Below, piece after piece: positions 34,784-43,940 of a stretch of DNA of 64,000 nt. The number at the start of each line of letters is the position of its first letter. The first letter of the stretch is position 1. The notes under the pieces are model-generated. The model was given only the letters and a program-made list of their open reading frames with translations. It did no database searches and was not told where the DNA came from. Made by a program: the position numbers and the translations under genes. The DNA comes from Streptomyces sp. MMG1533 (lineage in GTDB: Bacteria; Actinomycetota; Actinomycetes; Streptomycetales; Streptomycetaceae), in the NCBI RefSeq assembly GCF_001279775.1, contig NZ_LGDG01000074.1, positions 61,167 through 125,166 of the forward strand. Reading direction: 5' to 3'.

Positions 34784-36997
34784 TCAGATCCCCGGCGTCT
34801 GCGCCCTGCTCACGTCGTACACCCCCGGCACATTCCGCATCGCCCGCATCAGGGCGGGCAGGTGTGCCGCGTCGGGGAGTTGGACCGTGTAGGTGTGGCG
34901 TACGCGTTGCTGGCTCGGGGGCTCGACGGTCGCGGAGACGATCTCGGCGCCCTCCGAGGCCATCGCTTCCGTGAGGTCGGCGAGCAGATGCGGGCGGCCG
35001 AACGATTCAGCGAAAAGGGTGACCCGGCACCGGGTGGTGTCTCCCCAGCGCACGTCGACCTCCGCGCGCCCCGCACTCTTCATGCGCGCCACCGCCGCGC
35101 ACTCCACGCGGTGGACGGTCACCGCTCCCCCGCGGACAGGGAAACCGATCACCTCGTCGGGCGGTACGGGCGTGCAGCAGCCCGCGAGCCGTACGCTCGC
35201 GCCGGGCTGGTCGACTACGGCGTTCGCGGTGGGGCGGTCCGCCTCAGCGCTCGTGGCGGCGGTCCGGTCGGCAGTCGGGGCGGCGGGGCCTTCGGAAGCC
35301 GTCACGGAGTTCCCGGCGGCGACCGGCCGGGGAGATGGCTCGGTGGACCGAAGGGTCGGAACCGGCCCCTCCCTCTGCGCTTCGGCGGACGCAGGATGCG
35401 TCGCCAGCCACCGCTGGATGGCGATCCGGGCGGCGGCCGTGTGGGCGTGCTCCAACCACTCTCTGGAGGGCTCCGAGGCGGGATCCTGGCCCATGAGGAG
35501 CTGGACGGTGTCACCGTCCCGCAGGACCGTGCTCAGCGTCGCCAGGCGGCCGTTGACCCGGGCGCCGATGCACGCGTGTGCGTCCTCCCCGTACTGCGCG
35601 TACGCGGCGTCCACACAGGTCGCGCCCTCCGGCAGACCCAGAGTGCCTCCGTCGGGCCGGAAGACGGTGATCTCGCGGTCCTGGGCGAGGTCCTCGCGCA
35701 GGGTGGACCAGAAGGTGTCCGGGTCGGACGCGCCCTCCTGCCATTCGAGGAGGCGGGAGAGCCATCCGGGCCTGGTGGGGTCGGCCCGCTCGCCGTCACT
35801 GGAGACGGCCTGCTCCTCCGAAGGAGGAGCGTAGGGATTGCCGAGCGCGACGACCCCGGCCTCGGCGACCTTGTGCATCTGGTGGGTGCGGATGAGGACT
35901 TCGGTGACCTGGCCGTCCTCGCGGGCCACCGCGGTGTGCAGCGACTGGTACAGGTTGAACTTGGGGACGGCGATGAAGTCCTTGAACTCCGAGACGACGG
36001 GCGTCATACAGGTGTGCAGTTCGCCGAGTACGCCGTAACAGTCGGCGTCCTCGTTCACCAGCACCAGCAGACGGCCGAAGTCGGCGCCGCGCAGCCGGCC
36101 GCGCTTGCGGGCCACGCGGTGCACGGAGACGAAGTGCCGGGGCCGGATGAGGACTTCGGCCGGGATGTCGGCGTCCCGCAGGACCGTGCGCATCTCCTCG
36201 GCCATCTCGGCGAGCGGATCGTCCGCGCGGGAAGCGTTGTCGACGATCAACTGCCGTGTGTGCTCGTACTCCTCGGGGAGGAGGATCGCGAAGACCAGGT
36301 CCTCCAGTTCGGTCTTGAGCGCCTGGACGCCGAGCCGTTCGGCGAGCGGAATGAGGACGTCCCGGGTGACCTTGGCGATGCGGGCCTGCTTCTCGGGGCG
36401 CATCACGCCGAGGGTGCGCATGTTGTGCAGCCGGTCGGCGAGTTTGATCGACATCACGCGGACGTCGTTGCCGGTGGCGACGAGCATCTTGCGGAAGGTC
36501 TCGGGCTCGGCGGCGGCGCCGTAGTCGACCTTCTCCAGTTTCGTGACGCCGTCGACGAGAAAGCGCACCTCCTCGCCGAACTGCTCACGGACCTGATCGA
36601 GCGTCACGTCCGTGTCCTCGACGGTGTCGTGGAGCAGAGACGCCGTCAGGGTTGTTGTCTCGGCGCCCAGTTCGGCCAGGATCAGGGTCACCGCGAGCGG
36701 GTGTGTGATGTACGGCTCACCGCTCTTGCGCATCTGACCGCGGTGCGAGGACTCGGCCAAGACATAGGCGCGGCGCAGCGGTTCGAGGTCGGCGTCGGGG
36801 TAGTGCGCGCGGTGGGCCTCGACCACATGGCCGATGGCGTCGGGCAGCCGGCCGCGGGCGGTGGGGCCGAGCAGCGCGGCCCGGCCGAGTCGGCGCAGGT
36901 CGAGCCGGGGGCGGGCCTTCCTGCGGGGCACTGTCGGCAGCACAGGACCTGTTGTCACCGGGCCTGGGCTCGCAGGATTCGTGGCCTCCGCACTCAT
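34784..36997 (-). CDS. rshA: RelA/SpoT homologue RshA, (p)ppGpp hydrolase with degenerate synthetase motifs
   Basis: A 737-residue protein. The order is an HD hydrolase (about 80-240; HDTVEDTD with His123-Asp124), a synthetase-like domain (about 270-400), a TGS domain (about 470-530) and a C-terminal ACT domain (about 660-735). The hydrolase motif is intact. In the synthetase region the ATP-binding G-loop reads RPRHFVSVHRVA, the ExQIRT motif reads EVLIRT and the usual AAHW is absent, so synthesis may be weak or lost; this alignment is from memory. The ATG at 36997 has GGAGG 5 bp upstream. The first 50 residues are a Pro-rich tail. Confidence 0.92.
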   Translation of the reverse strand: MSAEATNPASPGPVTTGPVLPTVPRRKARPRLDLRRLGRAALLGPTARGRLPDAIGHVVEAHRAHYPDADLEPLRRAYVLAESSHRGQMRKSGEPYITHPLAVTLILAELGAETTTLTASLLHDTVEDTDVTLDQVREQFGEEVRFLVDGVTKLEKVDYGAAAEPETFRKMLVATGNDVRVMSIKLADRLHNMRTLGVMRPEKQARIAKVTRDVLIPLAERLGVQALKTELEDLVFAILLPEEYEHTRQLIVDNASRADDPLAEMAEEMRTVLRDADIPAEVLIRPRHFVSVHRVARKRGRLRGADFGRLLVLVNEDADCYGVLGELHTCMTPVVSEFKDFIAVPKFNLYQSLHTAVAREDGQVTEVLIRTHQMHKVAEAGVVALGNPYAPPSEEQAVSSDGERADPTRPGWLSRLLEWQEGASDPDTFWSTLREDLAQDREITVFRPDGGTLGLPEGATCVDAAYAQYGEDAHACIGARVNGRLATLSTVLRDGDTVQLLMGQDPASEPSREWLEHAHTAAARIAIQRWLATHPASAEAQREGPVPTLRSTEPSPRPVAAGNSVTASEGPAAPTADRTAATSAEADRPTANAVVDQPGASVRLAGCCTPVPPDEVIGFPVRGGAVTVHRVECAAVARMKSAGRAEVDVRWGDTTRCRVTLFAESFGRPHLLADLTEAMASEGAEIVSATVEPPSQQRVRHTYTVQLPDAAHLPALMRAMRNVPGVYDVSRAQTPGI

Positions 36998-37206
36998 GGG
37001 CACCTCCGGCTGCGTGGACCGGCGGACGGGGTGCCCCAGGGCGGGCACGGCTCGGGGGATGGCTTCGGTCCCCCGTCCGGGCCGGTGCTTGATGCTACCG
37101 AGCCCATCACGTGCACCTGACCGCCTCTCGCCGAGCGTGAAAAGGATCACCCATTCGAGCGAAGGCTTTTAGGTTTACGGTTTCGCGCCCCGTGACTGCG
37201 ACCGGG

Positions 37207-38076
37207 TCATCGAACGAAGCTTTCCAGCCACTCCGCGTCGATCTCGCCCTCGGCGACGATCACCGCGGGGCCGGTCATCTCGATCTCGCCGTCGGGCCGC
37301 TCGGTGATCACCAGGGTGCCGCCGGGCACGTCGACGGTGTACGTCGCCGGGATTCCGGTGAGGGTCGGGTCGGCGCCGTCCCGGCGGGCGGTGGCCACGG
37401 CGACGGCGCACGCGCCCGTGCCGCACGAGCGGGTCTCGCCGGAGCCGCGCTCGTGCACACGCAGGGCGACATGCCGGGGGCCGCGGTCGATCACGAACTC
37501 GACGTTCACGCCGTCCGGGTAAGCGGCGGCCGGGCTGAAGGGCGGCGGGGAGTGCAGGTTGCCCGCGTGCGCGAGGTCGTCCACGAAGGCGACGGCGTGC
37601 GGGTTGCCCATGTTCACGTTCCGCGCGGGCCAGCTGCGCTCGCCGACGCTCACCGTGACTTCTCCCTCGGGGAGGAGCGCCTTGCCCATGCCGACCGTGA
37701 TGTCGCCCTCCTTGGCGATGTGCACGGTCTTCACGCCCCCGCGCGTGGCGATCGCGAGGTCGCCCTCGCCGGCGTACCCGGCGCGCTGGAGGTAGCGCGC
37801 GAACACGCGCACGCCGTTGCCGCACATCTCCGCGATCGAGCCGTCGCCGTTGCGGTAGTCCATGAACCACTCCGCCTCGGCCGCCATGCCCTCGGCCTCG
37901 GGGTGGGCGGCGGACCGCACCACGTGCAGCAGGCCGTCACCGCCGATTCCGGCTCGGCGGTCGCACAGGGCGGCGACGGCGGCCGGGGGCAGGTCGATGG
38001 CGTTCTCCGGGTCCGGGACGATCACGAAGTCGTTCTCGGTGCCGTGACCCTTGAGGAAGGCGATCCGCGTGCTCAT
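37207..38076 (-). CDS. dapF: Diaminopimelate epimerase
   Basis: A 289-residue enzyme converting LL- to meso-diaminopimelate for cell wall and lysine synthesis. The two catalytic cysteines are in EMCGNGVRVFARY (Cys85) and 'ETRSCGTGACAVAVA' (about 225). The N-terminus FLKGHGTENDFVIV is typical. The start codon has GAGGA immediately next to it, which is too close for a normal ribosome-binding site. It is followed by the rshA promoter side at 36998-37206. Confidence 0.96.
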   Translation of the reverse strand: MSTRIAFLKGHGTENDFVIVPDPENAIDLPPAAVAALCDRRAGIGGDGLLHVVRSAAHPEAEGMAAEAEWFMDYRNGDGSIAEMCGNGVRVFARYLQRAGYAGEGDLAIATRGGVKTVHIAKEGDITVGMGKALLPEGEVTVSVGERSWPARNVNMGNPHAVAFVDDLAHAGNLHSPPPFSPAAAYPDGVNVEFVIDRGPRHVALRVHERGSGETRSCGTGACAVAVATARRDGADPTLTGIPATYTVDVPGGTLVITERPDGEIEMTGPAVIVAEGEIDAEWLESFVR

Positions 38077-38145
38077 TCCTCGATCGTACGGGGTGGGTAC
38101 GACAACCCCACGCGCGCGAGGTCGGCGCAGCGACCGCCCCCAGGA

Positions 38146-38649
38146 TCAGCGCAGCCGGGCCACGCGCCACACGGCCAGCACGACCACCGCGGCGACCATC
38201 ACTGCGTACGCGATCACGATCCGCCAGTCCGGACGGCGCCCGGAGCCCCGCTGCGGCAGCCCGGGCCACGTGTAACCAACGCGGCGGGCGGCCATCATGC
38301 CCCAGCCGGCCGCACAGGAGCAGATCAGCAGCCCCAGCATCGCGATCACGGCCCCGCTGTCGCCGAAGTCGAAGGCCAGCGGGAAGGCGAACATCAGGGA
38401 GCCGACCGCAGCCAGGCTCACGATCGGAGCGAGCTGCCAGATGCGCATCCGGCGCTGCGGGCGCAGCTCGACCTCGACCTCCGGGCCGCCCGAGAACATC
38501 TCCTCGGGCTCCGGACCGTCGGCGGTCACACCGCCCTGCGTCTCGTCGGGCCCGTCGGGGCTCAGACGGTCACCGTCCTGCTCCGTTTCACCGCTTTCCG
38601 CGGTGAGGGGCTCAATGCCTTGTGCGGTGTCGCGAGGGCCGGCCTCCAT
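38146..38649 (-). CDS. Hypothetical membrane protein
   Basis: A 167-residue protein. The first 75 residues are acidic and hydrophilic, followed by three predicted transmembrane helices (about 82-103, 108-128 and 150-166). The start at ATG 38649 is chosen because GGAGG lies 8 bp upstream; a GTG at 38679 has none. It sits between miaA and dapF on the same strand. I recall similar genes here in other Streptomyces, with no known function. Confidence 0.75.
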   Translation of the reverse strand: MEAGPRDTAQGIEPLTAESGETEQDGDRLSPDGPDETQGGVTADGPEPEEMFSGGPEVEVELRPQRRMRIWQLAPIVSLAAVGSLMFAFPLAFDFGDSGAVIAMLGLLICSCAAGWGMMAARRVGYTWPGLPQRGSGRRPDWRIVIAYAVMVAAVVVLAVWRVARLR

Positions 38650-38757
38650 CGCCACGCGCCCTCCCAACTCGGACTCCACTTGGTCGATCGAAGCTCGATG
38701 ATGGCACGGCGCCGAAGGCCACGATGACGGCCGGAGCGTCCCGATGCCATGACGTGA

Positions 38758-39696
38758 TCAGGCTGTAACCGGTCGTTCGACCAACGCCAGTGCGAGCTGC
38801 GGAAGTTCTGTGAGATCCGCCGCAGCCCCACTCAACCAGTGCACCCGGGGATCGCGCCTGAACCACGAATCCTGACGGCGCGCGAAGCGTTTGGTGGCTC
38901 GTACGGTCTCGGCCCGCGCCTCTTCGTCGGTGCACTCACCGGCAAGCGCCGCGAGCACCTGCTGGTAGCCGAGCGCGCGCGAGGCCGTACGCCCCTCGCG
39001 CAACCCCTGCGCCGCAAGAGAGCGCACTTCGTCCACCAGCCCGGCGTCCCACATTCGGTCGACCCGGCGAGCGATGCGCTCGTCGAGCTCGGGCCGCGCC
39101 ACGTCGACGCCGATCTGGAGGGTGTCGTAGACGGAGTCGTGGCCGGGGAGGTTGGCGGTGAAGGGCCGGCCGGTGATCTCGATCACCTCGAGGGCCCGGA
39201 CGATACGGCGGCCGTTGCTGGGCAGGATCGCCTGTCCGGCCTCGGGGTCGGCGGCGGCCAGGCGCGCGTGCAGCGCCCCCGAGCCGCGCAGGGTGAGCTC
39301 CTCCTCCAGCCGGGCCCTGACCTCGGGGTCGGTGCCGGGGAACTCCAGGTTGTCGACGGCCCCGCGGACATAGAGCCCTGAACCGCCGACCAGAATCGGC
39401 CAGCGCCCTTCGGCGAGCAGCGCGTCGATCCTGGCGCGGGCCAGTTTCTGGTACTCGGCGACGGAGGCGGTGACCGTGACGTCCCAGATGTCCAGGAGGT
39501 GGTGCGGGACGCCTGCACGCTCCTCGGGCGTCAGCTTGGCGGTGCCGATGTTCATCCCTCGGTACAGCTGCATGGAGTCGGCGTTGACGACCTCGCCGCC
39601 GAGACGCTGAGCCAGAAAGACTCCCAGATCGGACTTTCCGGCCGCGGTCGGTCCGACGACGGCGATGACTCGGGGTGCGGGGGGTGCGCTACTCAC
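38758..39696 (-). CDS. miaA: tRNA dimethylallyltransferase
   Basis: A 312-residue enzyme adding a dimethylallyl group to A37 of tRNAs that read UNN codons. The P-loop is 'VVGPTAAGKSDLGV', the DSMQLYRGMNIGTAK catalytic Asp region is present, and 'GGSGLYVRGAVD' and the C-terminal 'TKRFARRQDSWFRRD' are typical. It works just before MiaB, whose gene is 2 kb away, in making ms2i6A37. GTG start. Confidence 0.96.
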   Translation of the reverse strand: MSSAPPAPRVIAVVGPTAAGKSDLGVFLAQRLGGEVVNADSMQLYRGMNIGTAKLTPEERAGVPHHLLDIWDVTVTASVAEYQKLARARIDALLAEGRWPILVGGSGLYVRGAVDNLEFPGTDPEVRARLEEELTLRGSGALHARLAAADPEAGQAILPSNGRRIVRALEVIEITGRPFTANLPGHDSVYDTLQIGVDVARPELDERIARRVDRMWDAGLVDEVRSLAAQGLREGRTASRALGYQQVLAALAGECTDEEARAETVRATKRFARRQDSWFRRDPRVHWLSGAAADLTELPQLALALVERPVTA

Positions 39697-39879
39697 TGCC
39701 CCAGTCTCGCAAACCTCCCGCCTGCGCCTCGAACGAGTTACGTGACGGCACGCGCGCGGGGTCGTTGCCAGTTGCGAGGTGTTCCGCCGCCCGATCGCAG
39801 AGGCGGCGACCCGGGCGGCGCAAACGGACGCACCGGACGACGCGGGATTTCGCCCGCACGAGTAACGTATGGAGTGGAT

Positions 39880-40191
39880 ATGGGCGTTTTCGCACGACTT
39901 CTCCGGAGGTCGAAGACCACGGAGGAGGCGTCAACCGCCGAGGCGCAGGCCGGCACACCGACGGCCGAGCCCGCGACTCAGGAGGCGGCGGAGGCGAAGG
40001 GGTCGGTCGAGACCGAGGCCGGGGCGAAGTCCAAGACGAAGGCTGAGGCCAAGGCCGAGGACGCGGTGGAGGAGACGGCGGTAGAGGCCGTCGAGGACAC
40101 CTCCGGCTCCGGCGAGGGCGTCGAGATCCCCAAGCAGCAGTCCGCCGAAGAGGCTGCCGACAGCGAGGCCGGCGAAGGCGCCCGCACGTAA
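39880..40191 (+). CDS. Small acidic Ala/Glu/Lys-rich protein
   Basis: A 103-residue protein starting MGVFARLLRRSKTTEE, an amphipathic basic head. A low-complexity acidic region rich in Ala, Glu, Lys and Thr follows, probably disordered. GGAG lies 6 bp before the ATG. I recall homologues carrying the uninformative name 'gliding motility protein'. It is 23 bp upstream of the antitoxin-like gene, so the two are probably one operon. Confidence 0.7.
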   Translation: MGVFARLLRRSKTTEEASTAEAQAGTPTAEPATQEAAEAKGSVETEAGAKSKTKAEAKAEDAVEETAVEAVEDTSGSGEGVEIPKQQSAEEAADSEAGEGART

Positions 40192-40214
40192 CTGCCCGCG
40201 AGGGAAGGTGGACC

Positions 40215-40499
40215 ATGGGTCTCCTGGACAATTTGAAGACCAAACTAAACCCGGCCAAGGACAAGGTCGCCGACCTCGCGCAGCATCACGGGGACAAGGT
40301 CCAGCATGGCCTCGACAAGGCCGCGAAGGTCGTCGACAAGAAGACCAAGGGCAAGTACAGCGACAGGATCCAGTCGGGGACGGGCAAGGCCAAGGGCGCC
40401 ATGGACCGACTCGCGCACAAGGACAGCCCGGACGCGGGAGGCCACATCGGCACTCCACCGGCCTCCCCGCCACCGGCCGGTCCCCCGCCGACTTCCTGA
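40215..40499 (+). CDS. Antitoxin-like protein, Rv0909/MT0933 family
   Basis: A 94-residue basic protein, MGLLDNLKTKLNPAKDKVAD, with a repeated amphipathic helix pattern (DKVQHGLDKAAKVVDKKTKGKYSDRIQSGTGKAK) matching the MT0933-type antitoxin family. The C-terminus is Pro-rich. No partner toxin gene is adjacent, so the toxin-antitoxin label rests only on family resemblance. GGAAGGTGG lies 3-4 bp before the ATG, and a strong terminator follows. Confidence 0.75.
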   Translation: MGLLDNLKTKLNPAKDKVADLAQHHGDKVQHGLDKAAKVVDKKTKGKYSDRIQSGTGKAKGAMDRLAHKDSPDAGGHIGTPPASPPPAGPPPTS

Positions 40500-40513
40500 A
40501 CGGCACGGCACAC

Positions 40514-40558
40514 CGGCGGACGGCCGCGGAGCACGACGCTCCCGGCCGTCCGCCGTTT
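40514..40558 (+). terminator. Terminator after the antitoxin-like gene
   Basis: CGGCGGACGGCCG and CGGCCGTCCGCCG are perfect 13-bp arms with an inner GGAGC/GCTCC stem, and are followed by TTT. Confidence 0.9.
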
Positions 40559-40599
40559 GCGTCGCCTCCGCGTACGACGAGGTCGTCATGCCCAGGCCG

Positions 40600-40669
40600 T
40601 ATGACCTGGTCGCTATGACCTGGTCGCTATGACCTGGTCGCTATGACCAGGTCGCTATGACCAGGTCGC
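40600..40669. repeat. Five 14-bp tandem repeats spanning a stop codon
   Basis: Three units of TATGACCTGGTCGC are followed by two of TATGACCAGGTCGC; the central T/A switch makes the array partly inverted-symmetric. On the minus strand each unit carries TAG. Because 14 is not a multiple of 3, TAG appears in all three frames, and the first one met ends the dioxygenase-like gene at 40655. Confidence 0.95.
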
Positions 40670-41368
40670 GACCACGTACCCCACTCCGTACGGCGCGTCC
40701 TCGTACAGGAGCGTGCCGCCGAGGTCCGTGCCCTCGGCCGCGCCGGCCAGCACCTGCCAGGGGGCCCGGCCGGATGCCTTGAGTTCGTACGCCAGGTTCG
40801 CGTCCAGCGTCTTGAGGGCCGCCACGTCCGCCGACCCCAGCGCACGCGTGACCTCCGCGTCGAACGGTGCCGCCCGCCTGTCGAGATAGCCCGGCGCCTT
40901 GAGAGTGCGGCACGCGCTGGCGTCGCCCATCACCAGCATCGCCACCCGCGCGGCCCGGGCGGCGATTTCCCCTCCGACTTCGATACACCGCTCGGCCGCG
41001 AGAGGTTCCCCCACGCCGAGTCCCTCGATCGGGGCATCCGCCCACCCGGCCCGCTCCAGGAGCCACGCGGCCACCGCGAGCGAGGGCGGGAGCAGGTGCC
41101 GGGCAGCCGTGCCCCGGTCCGCGCCCAGGCGTACGTCGATGTCCACGCCGAACCCGTGGAACGAGCCCCGGGTGCCCTCCGGGTGCGTCCCGCGCCCGCT
41201 CTGCTCGGCCGGACCGACGACCACGAGCTGGTCGGGCCGGGCGGCGGCGAGGACACCCAGCGCGTCCGTGCACGCGGCACGCGCGGCGTCCAGCTCGAGT
41301 GCGGCTCCCGCGGCGATCTCGGGCACGAGCAGGGGCGGGCAGGGGCAGACTGCGGCGGCGACAAGCAT
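40655..41368 (-). CDS. Class III extradiol dioxygenase-like protein
   Basis: A 237-residue protein starting MLVAAAVCPCPPLLVPEIA. The N-terminal 'CPxPPLLVPE' and a middle 'DQLVVVGPAEQSGR' and 'GDASACRTLKAPGY' resemble the class III extradiol ring-cleavage (LigB-like) fold found in many Streptomyces proteins of unknown substrate. The last residues (VVATWS) and the TAG stop are encoded inside a 14-bp tandem repeat. It has no clear ribosome-binding site and no catabolic genes nearby. Confidence 0.7.
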   Translation of the reverse strand: MLVAAAVCPCPPLLVPEIAAGAALELDAARAACTDALGVLAAARPDQLVVVGPAEQSGRGTHPEGTRGSFHGFGVDIDVRLGADRGTAARHLLPPSLAVAAWLLERAGWADAPIEGLGVGEPLAAERCIEVGGEIAARAARVAMLVMGDASACRTLKAPGYLDRRAAPFDAEVTRALGSADVAALKTLDANLAYELKASGRAPWQVLAGAAEGTDLGGTLLYEDAPYGVGYVVATWS

Positions 41369-41712
41369 GATCGGCAGGGTAACCCCGAGGGGCCGCGGGA
41401 CGGCAGCCGATGAGCAACGGATCGGGCCCGTACGCCTTTCGTCGCGCGCCACGCGCGGCGGCGGTCGGCCGTCCACACCGCAGACCGCAACCCGCAACCC
41501 GCGCCGACCACAAGCCGAGAGCCGTCCGGCCCCCGAGCCGAACCCCGTCAGGCAGCAGGACGAGGGACCTGCCAGACCTCTCGCCGAACGCCACACCACA
41601 AGCCCACAAGCCCACAAGCCCACAAGCCCACAAGCCGAAGCCCGTCACAAGCCGAAGGCTCACCACGGGCTGCCTCGGCCGCAGCCCCGCAGCCCCGCAG
41701 CGCCGACCGGCG
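41369..41712. other. Intergenic region with a short tandem repeat, no gene supported
   Basis: This is 344 bp between miaB and the dioxygenase-like gene. It contains five CACAAGCC units (listed) and partly repeated CCGCAGACCGCAACCCGCAA-like sequence upstream. No frame looks coding. Confidence 0.5.
41597..41636. repeat. 8-bp tandem repeat (CACAAGCC)x5
   Basis: Five perfect 8-bp units are followed by diverged copies (GTCACAAGCCGAAG). The repeat lies in non-coding DNA. Confidence 0.95.
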
Positions 41713-43230
41713 TCAGTCGCAGCCGCAGCCGCTGCCCGTCGCGGCCGGGAGCGGCTCGGGGGCGCCGATCTTCGGGAGGCCGAGCATGACGCCGGCCGGC
41801 TTGGCGGCCTTCTCGGCGTTGCGCTTCTCCCAGGCGTCGCCCGCGCGCGTGGGGCGTACGGCGAGGGTGGGGCCCTCGGCAAGGAGGTGGTGCGGGGCGG
41901 CATACGTGATCTCGACGGTGACCACGTCGCCGGGACGCACCTCCTGCTCCGGCTTGGTGAAGTGGACCAGCCGGTTGTCGGGGGCGCGGCCGGAGAGGCG
42001 GTGGGTGGCGCCGTCCTTGCGGCCCTCACCCTCGGCGACCATGAGGTCGAGCGTGCGGCCGACCTGCTTCTTGTTCTCTTCCCAGGAGATCTCCTCCTGA
42101 AGGGCGACGAGACGCTCGTAGCGCGCCTGGACGACCTCCTTCGGGATCTGGTTCTCCATGGTCGCGGCCGGGGTGCCGGGCCGCTTCGAGTACTGGAACG
42201 TAAACGCCTGCGCGAACCGGGCCTCGCGGACGGCGTGCAGGGTCTGCTCGAAGTCCTCCTCGGTCTCGCCGGGGAAGCCCACGATGATGTCGGTGGTGAT
42301 CGCCGCATGCGGAATGGCGGCGCGGACCTTCTCGATGATCCCGAGATAGCGCTCCTGACGGTAGGAGCGGCGCATCGCCTTCAGGACCGTGTCCGAACCG
42401 GACTGCAGGGGCATGTGCAGCTGCGGCATCACGTTCGGTGTCTCGGCCATGGCCGAGATCACGTCGTCTGTGAAGTCGCGCGGGTGCGGGGAGGTGAAGC
42501 GGACGCGCTCCAGGCCGTCGATGGTGCCGCAGGCGCGCAGCAGCTTGCTGAAGGCCTCGCGGTCGCCGATGTCGGAGCCGTACGCGTTCACGTTCTGGCC
42601 GAGCAGCGTGATCTCGGAGACGCCCTCGGCGACCAGGGCCTCGATCTCGGCCAGGATGTCGCCGGTCCTGCGGTCCTTCTCCTTGCCGCGCAGGGCCGGG
42701 ACGATGCAGAAGGTGCACGTGTTGTTGCAGCCGACGGAGATGGAGACCCAGGCCGCGTACGCGCTCTCGCGCCGCGTCGGCAGGGTCGAGGGGAAGGCTT
42801 CGAGCGACTCGGCGATCTCGACCTGCGCCTCCTCCTGGACACGGGCGCGCTCCAGGAGGACCGGCAGCTTGCCGATGTTGTGCGTGCCGAAGACGACGTC
42901 CACCCAGGGCGCCTTCTTCACGATGGTGTCGCGGTCCTTCTGCGCGAGACACCCGCCGACCGCGATCTGCATCCCGGGGCGGCTCGCCTTCCTCGGCGCG
43001 AGGCGACCGAGGTTGCCGTACAGCCGGTTGTCGGCGTTCTCGCGCACCGCGCAGGTGTTGAAGACGACGACGTCCGCGTCCCCGTCCGAACCCTCGGGCG
43101 CGCGCACGTACCCGGCGTCCTCGAGCAGCCCGGACAATCGCTCGGAATCGTGGACGTTCATCTGGCACCCGTAGGTGCGCACCTCGTATGTCTTCACGCC
43201 CACTGCCAGGCTCCGGTCGCTGCTGCTCAT
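41713..43230 (-). CDS. miaB: tRNA-2-methylthio-N6-dimethylallyladenosine synthase
   Basis: A 505-residue radical-SAM methylthiotransferase acting on i6A37 tRNA. The N-terminal MTTase domain binds one cluster ([26 protein letters not shown]). The radical-SAM cysteines are in '[16 protein letters not shown]' (about 160-175), and a TRAM domain follows (about 385-445). The tail ends in GSGCGCD. The ATG at 43230 gives a normal family length; the open frame upstream is not protein-like. Confidence 0.96.
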   Translation of the reverse strand: MSSSDRSLAVGVKTYEVRTYGCQMNVHDSERLSGLLEDAGYVRAPEGSDGDADVVVFNTCAVRENADNRLYGNLGRLAPRKASRPGMQIAVGGCLAQKDRDTIVKKAPWVDVVFGTHNIGKLPVLLERARVQEEAQVEIAESLEAFPSTLPTRRESAYAAWVSISVGCNNTCTFCIVPALRGKEKDRRTGDILAEIEALVAEGVSEITLLGQNVNAYGSDIGDREAFSKLLRACGTIDGLERVRFTSPHPRDFTDDVISAMAETPNVMPQLHMPLQSGSDTVLKAMRRSYRQERYLGIIEKVRAAIPHAAITTDIIVGFPGETEEDFEQTLHAVREARFAQAFTFQYSKRPGTPAATMENQIPKEVVQARYERLVALQEEISWEENKKQVGRTLDLMVAEGEGRKDGATHRLSGRAPDNRLVHFTKPEQEVRPGDVVTVEITYAAPHHLLAEGPTLAVRPTRAGDAWEKRNAEKAAKPAGVMLGLPKIGAPEPLPAATGSGCGCD

Positions 43231-43417
43231 GTGACAAGGGTAGGCGGTGCTCGGAGTGCGCCCCGCCCTCGCACTCCCGGCAAGGGGCACGCCGCCGACA
43301 GTCCCGGAAAATACCGCGCCCTCGCCCGTTCGGCCCAGCAGCGAAAGCCGGACAAGAGCTGCATCCCTATGGTCGCTGTGAGGCCGCACAGGCCGACCCG
43401 CCGGAAAGGAAACTCCC

Positions 43418-43825
43418 ATGGGGATACGCACCCCGTTCGTCGCCGCAGTGACGGTCGTCCTCGCCACCGGACCGCTGGCGGGCGCCGCACACGCTCGGGC
43501 CGACCTGAACTGCAGTGACTTCGCCTTTCAGGAAGACGCGCAAGCGGAGTTCAACCGCAACCCGCTCGACCCGAACCGGTTGGACGAGGACCAGGGACCG
43601 GATGACGGCATCGCCTGCGAGGTCCTGCCCCGCAGAGGCTCGACCGGCGTGACAGCTGCCACGCCTCTCCCCACCCGCGGTGTCCAGGGGGGCGTCGGCG
43701 GCAGCGCGGGACCCGCCGACTTCGAGCAGGCGCTGGGCATGGGCCTTGCCCTTGGCGCGCTTGCCCTCACGGCTGCGCATGTGGCGCTTCGGCGCCGCGA
43801 TGCTGCCGGGTCGCGAAGAAACTGA
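43418..43825 (+). CDS. Secreted excalibur calcium-binding domain protein
   Basis: A 135-residue protein. A signal peptide (to about residue 27, GAAHARA) precedes an excalibur domain, '[17 protein letters not shown]' with [18 protein letters not shown], an EF-hand-like DxDxDG calcium loop variant. A Gly-rich linker and a C-terminal hydrophobic helix with basic end follow ([20 protein letters not shown]), so it is probably anchored outside the membrane. AAAGGAAA lies upstream of the ATG. Function unknown. Confidence 0.88.
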   Translation: MGIRTPFVAAVTVVLATGPLAGAAHARADLNCSDFAFQEDAQAEFNRNPLDPNRLDEDQGPDDGIACEVLPRRGSTGVTAATPLPTRGVQGGVGGSAGPADFEQALGMGLALGALALTAAHVALRRRDAAGSRRN

Positions 43826-43940
43826 CCGATCGCGTCCGCGAGCGCTTCGGCCGTGGTTCGCCGATCCCGCCGGTTCCCTGAATCCGCGTTGCGGCGCCGG
43901 GCAAGCGCTCGCCCACCCAGGGCGTGGTTCGCCGATCGGC

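Noticed and set aside
40215..40499. A toxin-antitoxin module
   Set aside because: Only the antitoxin-like protein is present; the neighbour is an acidic low-complexity protein, not a recognisable toxin.
41597..41636. CRISPR-like array
   Set aside because: Units are 8 bp without spacers, a simple tandem repeat.
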